Shown here: positions 1-10,759 of the stretch, in pieces
How positions within the stretch are numbered: the first letter of the stretch is position 1
Layout: each line of letters opens with the position of its first letter
NCBI GenBank assembly: GCA_947359465.1
Contig: OX375883.1
Location: forward strand, 18,912,088 to 18,976,087
Direction of reading: 5' to 3'
Source: Metellina segmentata
Lineage: Eukaryota; Arthropoda; Arachnida; Araneae; Tetragnathidae
Length of the DNA: 64,000 bases
Notes under the pieces: model-generated
What the model was told of the DNA's origin: nothing
Database searches by the model: none
Seen by the model: only the letters and a program-made list of their open reading frames with translations
Made by a program: the position numbers and the translations under genes

Positions 1-295
1 TTCAGCTTTTCAAGTTGGTAAAACAAGGGGACACAGAGGGCTTAAATTTCAATAGTGATAACAGAACAAGGGGCCATGGGTATAAATTGAAGAAGACACA
101 TTTTAATCGGGATTTAAGGAAAAACTACTACTCTAATAAGGTAATAGTCAAATGGAACGCGTTGCCAGAAAATACAGTTAATTCAAAGGGAGTGTACGAA
201 TTTAAGATACCATTGGATAGTCAGTGGGAATGGGGGAATTCATAAACAAAGGACCAGCCTTGTTGGGCTCAAGCCTGTAGCTGGACGTCAATTTT
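1..295 (+). mobile_element. LINE 3' end fragment (reverse transcriptase C-terminus)
   Basis: The translated stretch at 15-242 has an 'NRTRGHGYKLKK' segment, then 'RKNYYSNKV' and 'KWNALPENTVNSKGV'. This is the usual C-terminal end of a CR1/Jockey-type non-LTR reverse transcriptase. It is cut by the window edge. A second copy at 9.87-10.75 kb shares the same coding end and the same roughly 50-bp 3' UTR, ending near 'cctgtagctgg'. Only the last part of the element is present, as expected for a 5'-truncated LINE. Clade assignment is inference. Confidence 0.8.
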
Positions 296-544
296 TCGCT
301 GGTTTTATGAGCAGGCCTGGAATTAGAAATAAACCGATTTTACAAAACTAGTTACAACTTCCGATAATAGACGGCGCTGCGATCTTGATTCTTTACCCCT
401 TTAGATTGTGTGCAAATGCTCATTCGTAAACAGGCGTCTAATCACATTACAATGTGGCCATCTTGAGCAGCTATCACTTGACGCACGCGAAAGTAACGCA
501 ATGTGTGCACTGAAATGGATATGGATACACATGCCTCACGGATT

Positions 545-905
545 ATATGTTCTAGCGTTTGAACATTCTAACTGTATAAAATCTACTTCAAATAGCACAA
601 GATAAAGAAGTCGCATGAATTGCGATCCGAGGAGAACGGAAGCTTAATCCATACAGTGTAGGTATCTGGAATAAATTAGAGGAATGACTCATCAAGGAAG
701 GTGAACACTGTAGAAGTGTAGTGTGGTTGCGCACCTTCTTGCATAGACCACGAAGTGTGGTCTATCCTCGTTGTTTCAATGAATGCATGTGACTCGAATT
801 TCCTCCTCCAACAGGATATTCCAAAACTTCCTATCACGTTTTGCCGGTGTTAGAGAAATAGCATGCAGAATAACTTCTTTTCAGTTGCATTTCATGCTTT
901 CAAAG
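545..905 (-). pseudogene. decayed mariner-like transposase remnant, copy 1
   Basis: This stretch is clearly homologous to 15345-15690, where the minus-strand reading still shows 'WLPFSPDRNSCDFFIWIYLK', the block around the third catalytic Asp of mariner/Tc1-type transposases. Here the frame is broken by several small indels and no ORF of useful length remains. Shared landmarks are 'aaagaagtcgcatgaattg' and 'tcgaatttcctcctccaac'. No terminal inverted repeat could be assigned. Confidence 0.55.
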
Positions 906-1490
906 GAGCGGTGTGAGCGACAACGGGGGAAGGGGGGGGGGAGGCGAAGGGCAGAGGGGAGCGATGATTGTCAAGCAATCGTCACGGAGAAATCTTCCCC
1001 AAAAGTTGCAACCCTTTGATCTTTACAGACTCATGGTGGAAAACAAATTTGGCTCTGAAAACTCTCACAATCACTACACACCACTCGAGATCTTGAAGAT
1101 AAAATGAATGCCGTTTCTCGTTGTTTGTTGAGGACGATCAATCTTGAGTTAAAAATCACAAGATAAGAGTTCTTAAGGCACTGGATATTACACAGCATGC
1201 AGTACAATTAATTCCTCGTAAACAAATCAAACACAATCCAATAGATTTTCTACATTTATTTACACATTTAACAAAAGGGCGGAACACGAAAACATGTCTG
1301 ATGCTACAATACGGAACTAAAACGAACGATTCTTCAAATTCGTTGTCATTCTATAAAACCTTAATCTCGTTCAATAAATGTTAATACAAATAGGTGGCGC
1401 TCCTTTAACTGATTCTAACAATGTTTGGAGTGAGCGAAGTTGTGCTAATCCGATGTAAACGCGGCTTTCCATGAAGAGGAATATATAGGA
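906..1490. other. no gene seen; G-rich tract
   Basis: Contains a purine/G-rich run around 925-960 and otherwise ordinary AT-rich sequence. I see no recognisable gene or repeat. Confidence 0.4.
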
Positions 1491-1493
1491 CCG

Positions 1494-1619
1494 TTACTTC
1501 AGAACGTCGATGACCCGTTGAATGTAGAGTGAGTGCTCCAGGTCATCCGAGACGTGGGCGGAGTCCCCCGACAGCCTGCACGGCCCAAGCCCCAGCATAA
1601 GGTGTCCGTCCCAGCTCAC
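1494..1619 (-). CDS. possible terminal coding exon, unknown host protein
   Basis: On the minus strand a GC-rich open frame begins in the GTG AGC TGG region at 1619 and ends with TAA at 1496-1494. It reads 'WDGHLMLGLGPCRLSGDS' and then 'DDLEHSLYIQRVIDVLK'. Composition and residue pattern look coding, unlike the AT-rich surroundings. The most obvious acceptor AG (1616-1615) would enter this frame in phase 2, but the neighbouring exon candidate at 1676-1796 ends in phase 0, so a simple GT-AG join of 61 nt does not connect the two frames. It could be a real last exon with an unusual junction, or a pseudogene. I do not recognise the family. Confidence 0.4.
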   Translation of the reverse strand: MSWDGHLMLGLGPCRLSGDSAHVSDDLEHSLYIQRVIDVLK

Positions 1620-1675
1620 AGTTATCATTCAACACGGGGACGTCATGTTCACCCTCTGGATTTCACTATGCTCAC

Positions 1676-1796
1676 CTGAGAGAAGCTATCAGAAATAACT
1701 GTGAGTCGATCTGGATTGTTCTCATCACTGAGTCCTTTTCCGAAACAAACATTATATGTACAACCATGGACAAAAGCGCTCTCTATAGATGCTCTA
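1676..1796 (-). CDS. candidate internal coding exon, unknown host protein
   Basis: On the minus strand a pyrimidine-rich acceptor ('ggttttctcag') is followed by a 121-nt block open in one frame for 40 codons and ending in CAG at a consensus donor (CAG|GTGAGC, donor G at 1675). The translation has 'SIESAFVHGCTYNVCFGKG' followed by 'NPDRLTVISDSFSQ'. The other two frames contain stops. Exon phase is 1 at entry and 0 at exit. The next downstream open stretch (1494-1619) would read on naturally only if 56 nt flanked by a GTGAGC direct repeat were absent. Function unknown; no other exon of this gene was found. Confidence 0.4.
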
Positions 1797-1799
1797 CTG

Positions 1800-3071
1800 A
1801 GAAAACCTATTAAAAACATATAGTTGAATGTTAATTTATCTATTATTTCAGATCACATAACACATGGATAGGGTTTTATTAATCGATATTAAATTACACA
1901 GCATTGAAAAAAACACTGAAGTTTATTATAACACGTGATATGTGTGACGAATTCATACATACCACTATTTTGAAGAAAGGTAAACAAATTAGAGTAAAGC
2001 ATGCTGTATTCATGTCCGTTTAATAAGTTTGTTCGCATGAAGTTCATGATCTCCTTCAGAAATTCTCTGTAGGATGATTAAGTAATAAATATTAGCAAGC
2101 GGTTGGAGAGAGGGCGATCAGCTATGTAAAACTTAGATGTCGGCGGCTGTAGTGAAGCACCTGGTATGACTAACCGATATTGACAGAACGATCCTACGTG
2201 TTAAATTGGATGTTTTCTTTAAAATAGATGTTCTTTTTGCGGTAATGGCTTTCTGTGCAAAATAACATCTTTATTCACATGTAAACAATACAATAGCTTC
2301 ATGATCGTTCTGTCTTGTTTTCCTTTCCATTTGGTAACAAACATTGTAGGTTATCTCGAAACTTCTAAAAAAAGTTTGACACAGTTGCAAAATTTTCTGA
2401 ACGCTCTCGTGATAATTTTGAAAATTGAAACACCAATTTGTTTTTACTGTGATGAATCTCGCATATTTTAATACCTAAGCATATAGAAATAGGGGTTTTA
2501 TATGTTTAAACTGAGAAATTTTTTCATTTTGCTTTACTTGTACCGATTGTTCTCAACTTTTTTTACCCCTGAACTCTTATTTGAAACAAAGTTTGAGTTA
2601 ATTTTCGGCGCTTGTTCTCGCACAATTTTTACCTGAACTTTAACTTGAAAACAAAACTTGAGTTTATTTTAGTGTGTATGTTTTGAAAATAAAATTTGTA
2701 TCTGATTAATTTTAAATCTCAATGACTTGTGTTGTAATAAGATGAATAAATACCATGGAATTCGGGAACACATTATTTTGGTTGTATGAAATGTCCTTTG
2801 CTTTATGTAACATGCAGATATCCAACAAATTTTTAAACGATTTAATTGCGCATTGCCATGATTGATTTCTTTGGAATTCATTCAGAAAAAAAAGAATCCA
2901 ATCTGACTATGCTAAAGCACCTCTAGTAAATACAAGACATTTAAATTAATTTACTTATTGATGCATAAATCATTTGATACATTAAATAGAGATTTTTTTA
3001 AATGTGAAATGCAGTAAGTTATAATTACCATTTCTTTTTTAACTTACGGTTCAGTGATATAATTATTCATC
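1800..3071. other. unassigned AT-rich sequence with one TIR-like segment
   Basis: No gene recognised. At 2096-2122 there is a 27-bp segment whose inverted counterpart lies at 7287-7311 (see findings). The rest is AT-rich with scattered short ORFs of no recognisable content. Confidence 0.4.
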
Positions 3072-3075
3072 TTAA

Positions 3076-3806
3076 GGGGGTCCGGGACACATTGAAATTT
3101 TTTTTTTATTAATTAATTTAGAATTTTGAATTTTTTTGTACTGATTACCCATCTAACTAATAAGCAAAATCACAACACAAAAGTTTTTCAAAAGTTCTTT
3201 AAAAATATTAAATTAAAATTTTTTGAAAAAAAGAGGGGTCATTTTAAATTGCTAAGGCTCAAAACATTTTTGATCAATTTTCAAAATTCTTGCATTAAAT
3301 TATTCACAAATTTATTAACTTTAATTTCGATTCAGGAATTTAAAAAATATTAATTTAATAAAAAATAAAAAATATTTGAATAAAAATATTTGAAAATTTT
3401 AAAGTACTTTTTTTTAAAAAAAGTCATATTTTTAAAAGTAAATATTTGTTTTAAATTTGCTGAATCAAAATTAAAGTATAATGTTTGAAAAAGATATATT
3501 CCAAATTTCAACCCTTAAACTTTATCGGTTTTCGACTTATAGCAATTTGAATACAGGAAATCTTGAAAAAATGCATCATGGAGAAAAACGCATTTAAAGT
3601 TTTAAGGACTGATGTTGTTGCCACGACAACAACTGTCAAGAGTGTTAGATTTTCAAAACAACGCACCACAAAAATTATTATATCTCTAGTTCTAATTAAG
3701 ATAGAAACATGATTTAGACGTCATTTTAAGCAAAAAAACACAGAGAATTTCTTAAAATAATAAAAAATAATTCAAAAATTTGACGATTTTTGTGTCCCGG
3801 ACCCCC
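3076..3806. mobile_element. MITE with TTAA target-site duplication
   Basis: The ends are perfect 16-bp inverted repeats, GGGGGTCCGGGACACA at 3076-3091 and its complement at 3791-3806. TTAA lies outside each end (3072-3075 and 3807-3810). The 731-bp interior is extremely A/T-rich with no coding capacity. TTAA target preference is typical of piggyBac and a few other superfamilies; the G-run terminus does not let me choose among them. Confidence 0.8.
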
Positions 3807-4160
3807 TTAAAAGTTTAGATTTTATTTGCATATGCTTTATTTCATCAAATCCTTGTCATGGGCACCCATACAGGGGTGCTCAAGTCCACTCCCTAGCCAT
3901 TAGTATTGCCAAATTTGATAAATTTAAAACAATAGAATGGTCCGAACCTTTTTTTGAATGTAAAACATTGATGATATAATTGTCTTTATCAAATATCTTT
4001 CCATTTAAAAAATAAATTTTAAACAAATCAGAAAGCTTTAATTGTACTATTCCATTGTAACTTCTGCATAGAAAAAATTGCTAATATTTGTGTGGATTTA
4101 GAAATAGATTTGAGTTAAAATAGGTCTAGTCCTAACCTCTACATATGTAACCTTTTCACT

Positions 4161-4488
4161 GTTGTTGTTGTCGTGCGGGCCATATATGGCCCAATTGGGA
4201 GTGCCATTGCCCCGGAGGGTTGGACTTCTTCATGCATGACACATCCGTTTTACAGGAAGGTCCCTTTCATACAACCATTCACTCACACATATCGTAATCT
4301 AGATCCCAATCAGAGGCCGATAACCCCCTGATCAGGTACCCCCAGAGGTATTGATTTGGTATGGGAACATGGGGGACTTTGTGACCACGACCTATTTAAC
4401 ATGCCCCAGCCACCATTAGCGAACACGACGGTCTTTTGCCAGGTCCAAGTGCCGTTCTCGCAACCATCAGAATTGCAGGCTCCGCTGA
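4161..4488 (-). mobile_element. tRNA-derived SINE, family B, truncated at its tRNA head
   Basis: Flanked by a perfect 12-bp target duplication AACCTTTTCACT (4149-4160 and 4489-4500). The body matches the full family-B copy at 25284-25738, but its 5' tRNA-like head is missing, so this copy is 5'-truncated. The 3' end carries a (GTT)n tail (as 'gttgttgttg' on the plus strand). Confidence 0.8.
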
Positions 4489-4500
4489 AACCTTTTCACT

Positions 4501-5440
4501 ACCAACTAAATAAAAATTGTTTAAAAATCAGTTTTTTTTTCCCTTCCGATAAATATGAAATACTTCAAAGTTATCAAGCAAATTCCTCTTTTAGATGGAA
4601 TTATAGGGGGACTAAACATTTTAGGTACACATACGAGTACTTCGACTCTCAATTATACTGAAATCCTAATAATTTTCAAATGATAAGTTATTGCTTAAGA
4701 AACTCAAGTTTTTGTGCAGTGCTGTATTATTATCACTTTATAAGCCCAATAAAAATTATTAGAAGGTTAGAACTACAAAACATGTTTTTTTAAATATTTT
4801 TTTCATGCTATATTATATCTTATGAAGTGCTTTTTCACATACATTCATGGAAAATGCAAAACGTAGTGGGAAAAGGCCTCCAAATAGTGATTATTGTGCA
4901 TAGTTATTTTCTCAAGGATCCAGCACACGAAAATACTTTTGTATTCAACAAAAATATAAATTTATTCACAACAAAAACAGATTACAAGGACTTATAGAAA
5001 CAATGATTACACACCCCTCAGACAACCGACCTAGCTCGCCGGAGTCAGACGTTAATCTCTTCCTAAACACACTTCCTTTCATCAAGTGAGTATAGCACAT
5101 CCCATGCAAGATTGACGTATCACCTACGATACACAATCTGACAATCCCAGAAGGAATCGTACAAAAATATTGAAATTCAAATACATATTCATATTAATAA
5201 AACCAAAAAAATAAGTCTAAACCTTCTTGTATGATATAGCAATATATGTAAACAAATAATACACACTGATAATACAAATAGAAATAAATGTACTGTACAC
5301 AATTCTTGTGGCTATGAAATTATCCCCATTATAAAAATTCACATTTGATTTCAAAATTGAAAAAAATATAATCACTTATTAGAAATTTAAATACATTTTA
5401 GAACAGAAAAAGTTCAGAACAGAATTCTAACTAAGCATCA
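4501..5440. other. no gene recognised
   Basis: AT-rich sequence. The part after about 4,900 may include terminal sequence of the gypsy element whose integrase follows, but I could not define an LTR. Confidence 0.35.
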
Positions 5441-6204
5441 AGCATGTCACTGAAAAATCGACGGTTGACTGAGATTTTTGTTGGCAGGTATATCTCACCA
5501 GCTCAGGAGGATTTGAAAACTGAGAGCGGTCCCTGAGTTTCTCTGCCAAACAGTAGTTGCAAAGGTGAAACTCACGTAGTAGTGTTCGTCACTTCTCGAT
5601 CAGCGAACAGGAAGGGTAGTTGCTGATGCCAACTTCTCGGATCTTCTCTAATTGCGTGATGAAGCATTTCCTTCAACACTATGTTCCACTGCTCCATCAA
5701 GCTGTTGCTAGATGGGTAACCAGGACAAGGAAACCTTGGAATCAATCCAAATCTTTTCAAAAACTCTTGTGTTACGGACGATTTAAAGTTTGTTCCCTGG
5801 TCACTCGCGACAATTTTGGATGTACCAGTTCTCGGAAATATTTGTAGCAAATTATTGCATGCCTCCTTGACCTAAGAGGCCTAAGAGGTACTGCTTCAGG
5901 CCAACGAGTGTGCTGGTCCATCATACAGAGAATATCTTTATCTTCTACTGGATGGAGGCTCAATGGGTTCAACAACATCAATATTGACAACTTCAAAAGG
6001 CAGCTCCGGTTGAACTATTGAAGTGATTGGAGTTCTTTCGATAATCTTTTTCATTTTCCGAAGCTGACAACCCTTCCAAATCTGGACAAATTCAGTAATA
6101 TTTTTTTCATGCCCGGCCAAGCAGTGAAATTCCATACCGATCTTTTTTACTTTGTTGGCAGTTTCCTTTATTTGGCAATGGGGACTCGACCCGATATTGT
6201 GCAT
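5440..6204 (-). pseudogene. Ty3/gypsy integrase fragment, frameshifted
   Basis: Three overlapping minus-strand frames read one continuous integrase. A zinc-binding-like part includes 'HCLAGHEKNITEFVQIWKGC'. The catalytic core follows with 'MMDQHTRWPEAVPL', then 'IVASDQGTNFKSSVTQEFLK', and the last segment has 'GYPSSNSLMEQWNIVLKEML' and a 'SPLQLLFGRE' end. In Ty3/gypsy integrases these correspond to the D, D and E blocks of a DDE recombinase; here the Glu position lies in 'LMEQWN'. At least two frameshifts break it. No gag, protease or RT accompanies it, so this is a decayed fragment. Confidence 0.8.
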
Positions 6205-6489
6205 AGTTACGCAGTGAGTTTAGTGTCTCGTATGTTGGACAACCCCAGAGACTGATTGGGAAATCGTGCAGACAACATTAAGATACCTTTGGAATACCAT
6301 TGGACATGGCATTGTGTACAATAATGAAAATGACAGAAGCCTGTTTGGTGATGCAGACAACAACAGCTGTGCAGAAACAAGCAGGTCTCACAGAGGTATA
6401 GCTACTTTCTACTGTAGAAGTTCAATTACGTGGCGAAGCAAGGTACAGAGGGCCATTTCCAATTCAACGACAGACAAAGTTCATGGCAT

Positions 6490-6735
6490 GTTGTCAGGTT
6501 TTGAAATGTAAACAGTACTTGAAAAGAATGGAGGGGAAGCATGGATGAACATGAACATGTGATGCAGCAGATATATAAACAATTCTTGAAAGGCATGATG
6601 GAATGAAAGCAGGGATACTCTGTGATCACGAACATGTGATGGTGGCAGGTTTTGAAATGTAAACAGTTCTTGAAAAGCATGGATGAACATGAACATGTTA
6701 TGCAGGCAGGTTTGGAAAGGTAAACAGTTCTTGAG
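6490..6735. repeat. imperfect minisatellite, about 60-bp units
   Basis: Blocks such as 'gatgaacatgaacatgt' and 'gtaaacagttcttgaaaagc' recur three to four times with small changes. Two overlapping minus-strand ORFs rich in F, C and H are by-products of this repetition, not genes. Confidence 0.7.
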
Positions 6736-6739
6736 TAAA

Positions 6740-7633
6740 CATAGAGAGAATTTGTGGCTTGTTCTATTTCATTTTTGAAAGCAAGAAATTAAGCCTCAGA
6801 ATTAAATTGCTTTGTTTCTTTGTCAAATTGTATTTCATGTGCATCAAACAAATGAATTTCTAGCTGCTACTTTGAAGCTTGTGTCAGACTGCAACTTGGG
6901 CACGTTAGGCTATTTGTACCAGCATTGGTGACTGTAGATGATACACCATGAATTTGCCGTTGATGCTGAAACATTCCAGAACTTGTCTTGCAAGACTTTC
7001 AGCAAATCGAACAGATGTCGATCGGAATCCATCACAAAACGTTTGGAAAAATCACCAAATAACAATATAATCGGGCTCGAAACAAATAATACTCAATCTG
7101 ACAAAGCTGAATCTAAATAAAAGTAAAGAGCTAACATATAAAGCCAATCGCGTATCGAACTAGGAAAACTTTCAACAAAAACTGATATGATAAATAACAG
7201 TTTGATTTAACCTTAACATCATGTATCATCGGTTAACTGTGTCAGTCCCTTCTGAGAAAACGCAGAAAACGACCATTTTTATTATTGCTGATCGCCTTCT
7301 CCAACCGCTTGTCACAGAAATTTACTTTAACAGCTCTCACCACAAAGGGAAAGCCGTTAGTACGTTGAGACTGTTACTGTAAACACCATAGACCGATGGA
7401 ACCTCTCATTGGACGTGCGTAGCACGGAGCGCTTGGCCGCCTAAATCTCCGGTAGAACGGCATTCAGTGGAGTGACAGAGTTAAATATTGGATTGCCCAG
7501 AATTAGTTTAAAGTTAAAATAAAAATAATGGTATAATAAAAGAATAAAATTACTTGGATGATAGAATTGAATAAAATGGAAGCTAAAATATTGCTGCAAG
7601 AGTATTAAATTAACCGGTCGCAGTAGCTTGTTT
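6740..7633. other. no gene recognised
   Basis: Ordinary AT-rich sequence with a TIR-like block at 7287-7311 and a somewhat GC-richer patch at 7390-7470. No recognisable coding region. Confidence 0.35.
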
Positions 7634-7665
7634 CGGTCACCCTCCCAAGTACTGACCGCGACCTC
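7634..7665 (-). other. 5S rRNA-like fragment
   Basis: The minus strand contains a block close to the internal promoter and loop E part of 5S rRNA ('GTCAGTACTTGGGAGGGTG', versus the common form with GGATGGG). Flanking sequence does not extend the match to a full 120-nt gene. It is best read as a small 5S-derived relic, possibly part of a 5S-type SINE. Confidence 0.4.
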
Positions 7666-8160
7666 TTAAAAATTAGTGTCTCTCTATTTGGGACGGTTAA
7701 GAGCTGACTTGACCGATGGGTGGACGATGGAGCTTTAATTACATAAATTTTAAATACTTAAATACTGGTGACTATGTCACAAATTAGACCTATTTCTAGT
7801 TTAAAGCAATAAACCACCTAAAACAAACATATCATAGTAAATAATTGCTATCAGAAGTCCACGAAAATTGCCCGTTGAGATCTTTAACACCGATTCTATA
7901 AAGGATCAATCAAAATATTGGGTGTTTAAATCTAGTATTACCTTCAGATGGCGCTGTCCCCTGTCTCATAAGATGAGGCAATCGTTTCCAATGAAATGAA
8001 AATAAAAGAATAGCTTGAACTAAAAATGTAAAGCGGTATCACCAATGCTTTTGAATCACAGTTCTTTACTGTTACTGAATTAATAAAATAACAATGATTG
8101 AATAGTGCTTATTACTGGAGCAATAATTGGGAATATATGCTTCGTTTGATGATTGGAGTC
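7666..8160. other. nothing recognised
   Basis: AT-rich sequence without gene or repeat signals that I can support. Confidence 0.35.
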
Positions 8161-8967
8161 TTACGGCCGTATTCACAAGTCCGAGTTAACTAGAGGATCA
8201 ACGATAAGCCCCGAGTTATCGAAAAAACCGTATTCACAAGGTCTGATCCGTGGTTTAAACTGCCCTTTGGGTGTTACATTTTGATCCTCCGAAATCGGCG
8301 AGTTAACAGTCTATGGTTAACACGCGAGTTACATTTAACGCATGCGCAGTACTATCTTTTTGCAATGAAACAAAATGGATGACACATTTCATTCTATGCT
8401 CAATTACAGTATTGTTGCGACGACTGGATTGGATCTGTCATTGCGGAGCATTTACTTCATAACAGCTCATCTCATGTTGCAAAAATGGAAAAATTTTAAA
8501 CATAATTTTATCGAAATTTAAAAGAAAAGTGAAAATAAAGGTAGCTGGGAAAACGTTTGGTGAACAGATAGATGGCGACACCTTCGTCCGGTAAGAGCGA
8601 AAGGTAGAATATGATCATGGCAGATGCAAATTCGTCGTAGAATAAAAATTATTCTGTTAATTTATTACGAACGAAAGAAAATTGACAGTACCAAGTTACT
8701 TTTTATACCACCAACACGCATCCATACTGACAAGTACAAAGATAATCGAATTACATTCATTTGTCAAGATATTGTGTACAATTCTTTCTTGCAAAATTTA
8801 GGTTTCCATAAAAATCCAATTTAAAATTAAATCCCTTTGCATTTCTTTTCCCAGACCCAAATTCAAATGCCGCTTGCGTTCTATTTAATCACAATTTGGA
8901 ATCAATTCTACGGTGAAGTGCGTGCTTGGTCAGTATGAATGCAGATTCGGGCGTCGTAACATACGTG
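8161..8967 (+). mobile_element. one arm of the foldback family
   Basis: Starts with 'acggccgtattcacaag', the outer terminus also seen at 21366 and, inverted, at about 35215. From 8330 to 8967 it is collinear with the right arm of the palindrome at 34379-35060. Shared landmarks include the 'gcatgcgcagtac' block, 'aattcgtcgtagaataaaa' and 'gaatgcagattcggg'. Only one arm is present, and it stops abruptly at the gypsy LTR end at 8968. Confidence 0.7.
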
Positions 8968-9050
8968 GGATCAAATTGACAACTGCAAGTTAAGATAAGG
9001 ATACTTTATTATTCAAAAGGGACATGGGACCAAACAATGAGAGTTACAAT
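8968..9050 (-). repeat. Ty3/gypsy 3' LTR terminus (left copy)
   Basis: About 85 bp beginning 'gggatcaaattgacaactgc' match 15187-15275 with only a few differences. These outer segments mark the two LTRs of the minus-strand gypsy element between them. Similarity fades after about 100 bp because the right LTR is interrupted. Confidence 0.7.
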
Positions 9051-9865
9051 AAATGGAAAAGAAGCGTCAGCGTCGAATTGACATTTAATAGAGCTCTTCA
9101 TAGCTCCGTTAGTTAAAGCGCGAAGCTCTTGCTTCCGCGGCTTACATTCGACGTCTGATTAGTTAAAGTGTGATGCGGCGCGTCACCGATAATGTATACA
9201 TCCGCGCGTAGAATGGGAACGGACGGGACTATTTTCCCACAATCGGCCATCCGACAAAGCATGCGACCTCGCATGAAAGCGATATAACACACGGAAATGA
9301 AGCACTTCATGGGTAAAATATACATCAAACAGAAAAATTAAACAAAAATAGAATATGGCACTATTAAACATATTTGACACATTTGACTCACTAACATATT
9401 TGAATAATTAGCAATAAATTCAAAACAGAACATAATAGTTTTGAAGGTCAAATAATTATGCACAAAAAAGTAAATTAAAAGTAGTAATCAAAGACTCTAA
9501 ATTAAATATATAGAACATGAAAATTAAAAACAAAACATCATCAAAAAAATTATTCTATTCGTAACCTTGTATGCAAAGTTACAGGGAAAGTACACTTATA
9601 AATTTCAAGGTTTATATGAATGTAAGAGGTAATTGCACACAAAAATAGAAATCAAATCTGAGAAAAAAATTAATGAGTGGAAAAAAGTTAGATATTACAA
9701 ATAAAAAAAAAATACTTTAAACACAAGTGGAAAATAAGAATATTTCCCCCCTTCATACACTCACATTTAGTAAAAAAAATTAAGAAAATATATACCATAG
9801 ACATAATGGAAATAAAATAAATGTAATATGCAAAAATATTAAGTGAATGGTTTAGTATAATCAGC
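9051..9865 (-). other. probable remainder of gypsy LTR/3' region, no ORF
   Basis: AT-rich, with no recognisable protein. Position between the left LTR terminus and the LINE insertion suggests the 3' part of the gypsy element, but the sequence alone does not show it. Confidence 0.35.
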
Positions 9866-9936
9866 GATGGTGGTAGTAGTTTTTGGTCCATCGTTCAGAC
9901 TAATTCGTGTAACATCATATGTTACAGAATTAGAGG

Positions 9937-10263
9937 TAATGGTAATTTTAGTTAACGTCGTACTAGAGCAACACAACGGGCTATTGACGACGGTCCGGGA
10001 TCAGTCCCTTAAGGGAAAGAGCCGAGGACAACGCCTCGTAATTTTGAACCACGGTCAGATGACGAAGCAACACCTGAGCTGGCACCCCACTCTCCAAACT
10101 TCCACGCTAACCCAACGTGAGGACTTTCGGCCACGACAGATTTAAGGTGCACCAGCCGCCTCTACACCATACGCTTACAAACATCCATGCCCGGATCCGG
10201 ATTCGAACCAGGAACCTTCCGATCTAGTGGCTAACACCTTAACCACTATAGCGGTTGGTCGGC
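9937..10263 (-). mobile_element. SINE-A, full length (tRNA-derived)
   Basis: A 327-bp copy with 13-bp target duplication ACAGAATTAGAGG (9924-9936 and 10264-10276). Its head, on the minus strand, has a pol III A box-like 'tagtggttaaggtgttag' and B box 'ggttcgaatcc'. A tRNA-unrelated body follows, and the tail is a short (ATTACC) repeat. It is inserted in the LINE fragment. Confidence 0.9.
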
Positions 10264-10479
10264 ACAGAATTAGAGGAATAAACACAGATGGCTTAAATTT
10301 CAATAGGGATAACAGAACAAGGGGCCATAGGTATAAATTGAATAAGACACATTATAATCGGGATTTAAGGAAAAACTACTACTTTAATAGGGTAATAGAC
10401 AAATGGAACGCGTTGCCAGAAAATATAGTTAATTCAAAGGGAGTGTACGAATATAAGATACAATTGTTTAGTCAGTGGG

Positions 10480-10671
10480 TAATTGGTAATTGGTAATTTT
10501 AGTTAACGTCGTACTAGAGCAACTCAACGGGCTATTGACGACGGTCCGGGATCAGTCCCTTAAGGGAAATATCCGAGAACAACACCTCGTAATTTTGAAC
10601 CACGGTCAGATGACGAAGCAACACCTGAGCTGGCACCCCACTCTCCAAACTTCCACGCCAACCCAACGTGA
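10480..10671 (-). mobile_element. SINE-A, 5'-truncated
   Basis: 192 bp with perfect 14-bp target duplication GTTTAGTCAGTGGG (10466-10479 and 10672-10685). The tRNA-related head and first part of the body are absent, consistent with incomplete target-primed reverse transcription. It sits in the 3' coding end of the LINE. Confidence 0.9.
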
Positions 10672-10759
10672 GTTTAGTCAGTGGGAATTGGGAAATTCAT
10701 AAACAAAGGACCAGCCTTGTTGGGCTTGAGCCTGTAGCTGGCCGTCAATATTTTTGTAT

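Larger units (their letters stand above)
9866..10751 (+). mobile_element. LINE 3' fragment interrupted by two SINEs
   Basis: LINE pieces at about 9866-9936, 10264-10479 and 10672-10751 join into the same RT C-terminus as the copy at the window start ('NRTRGHRYKLNKTH', 'DKWNALPENIVNSKGVYEY') and the same 3' UTR. Two SINEs with their own target duplications lie inside it. The LINE fragment itself sits in the integrase region of the minus-strand gypsy element. Confidence 0.8.

Noticed and set aside
6426..6696. Cys/His/Phe-rich minus-strand ORFs as a zinc-finger or toxin gene
   Set aside because: The residues come from a ~60-bp minisatellite read in two frames. There is no signal peptide and no start context.
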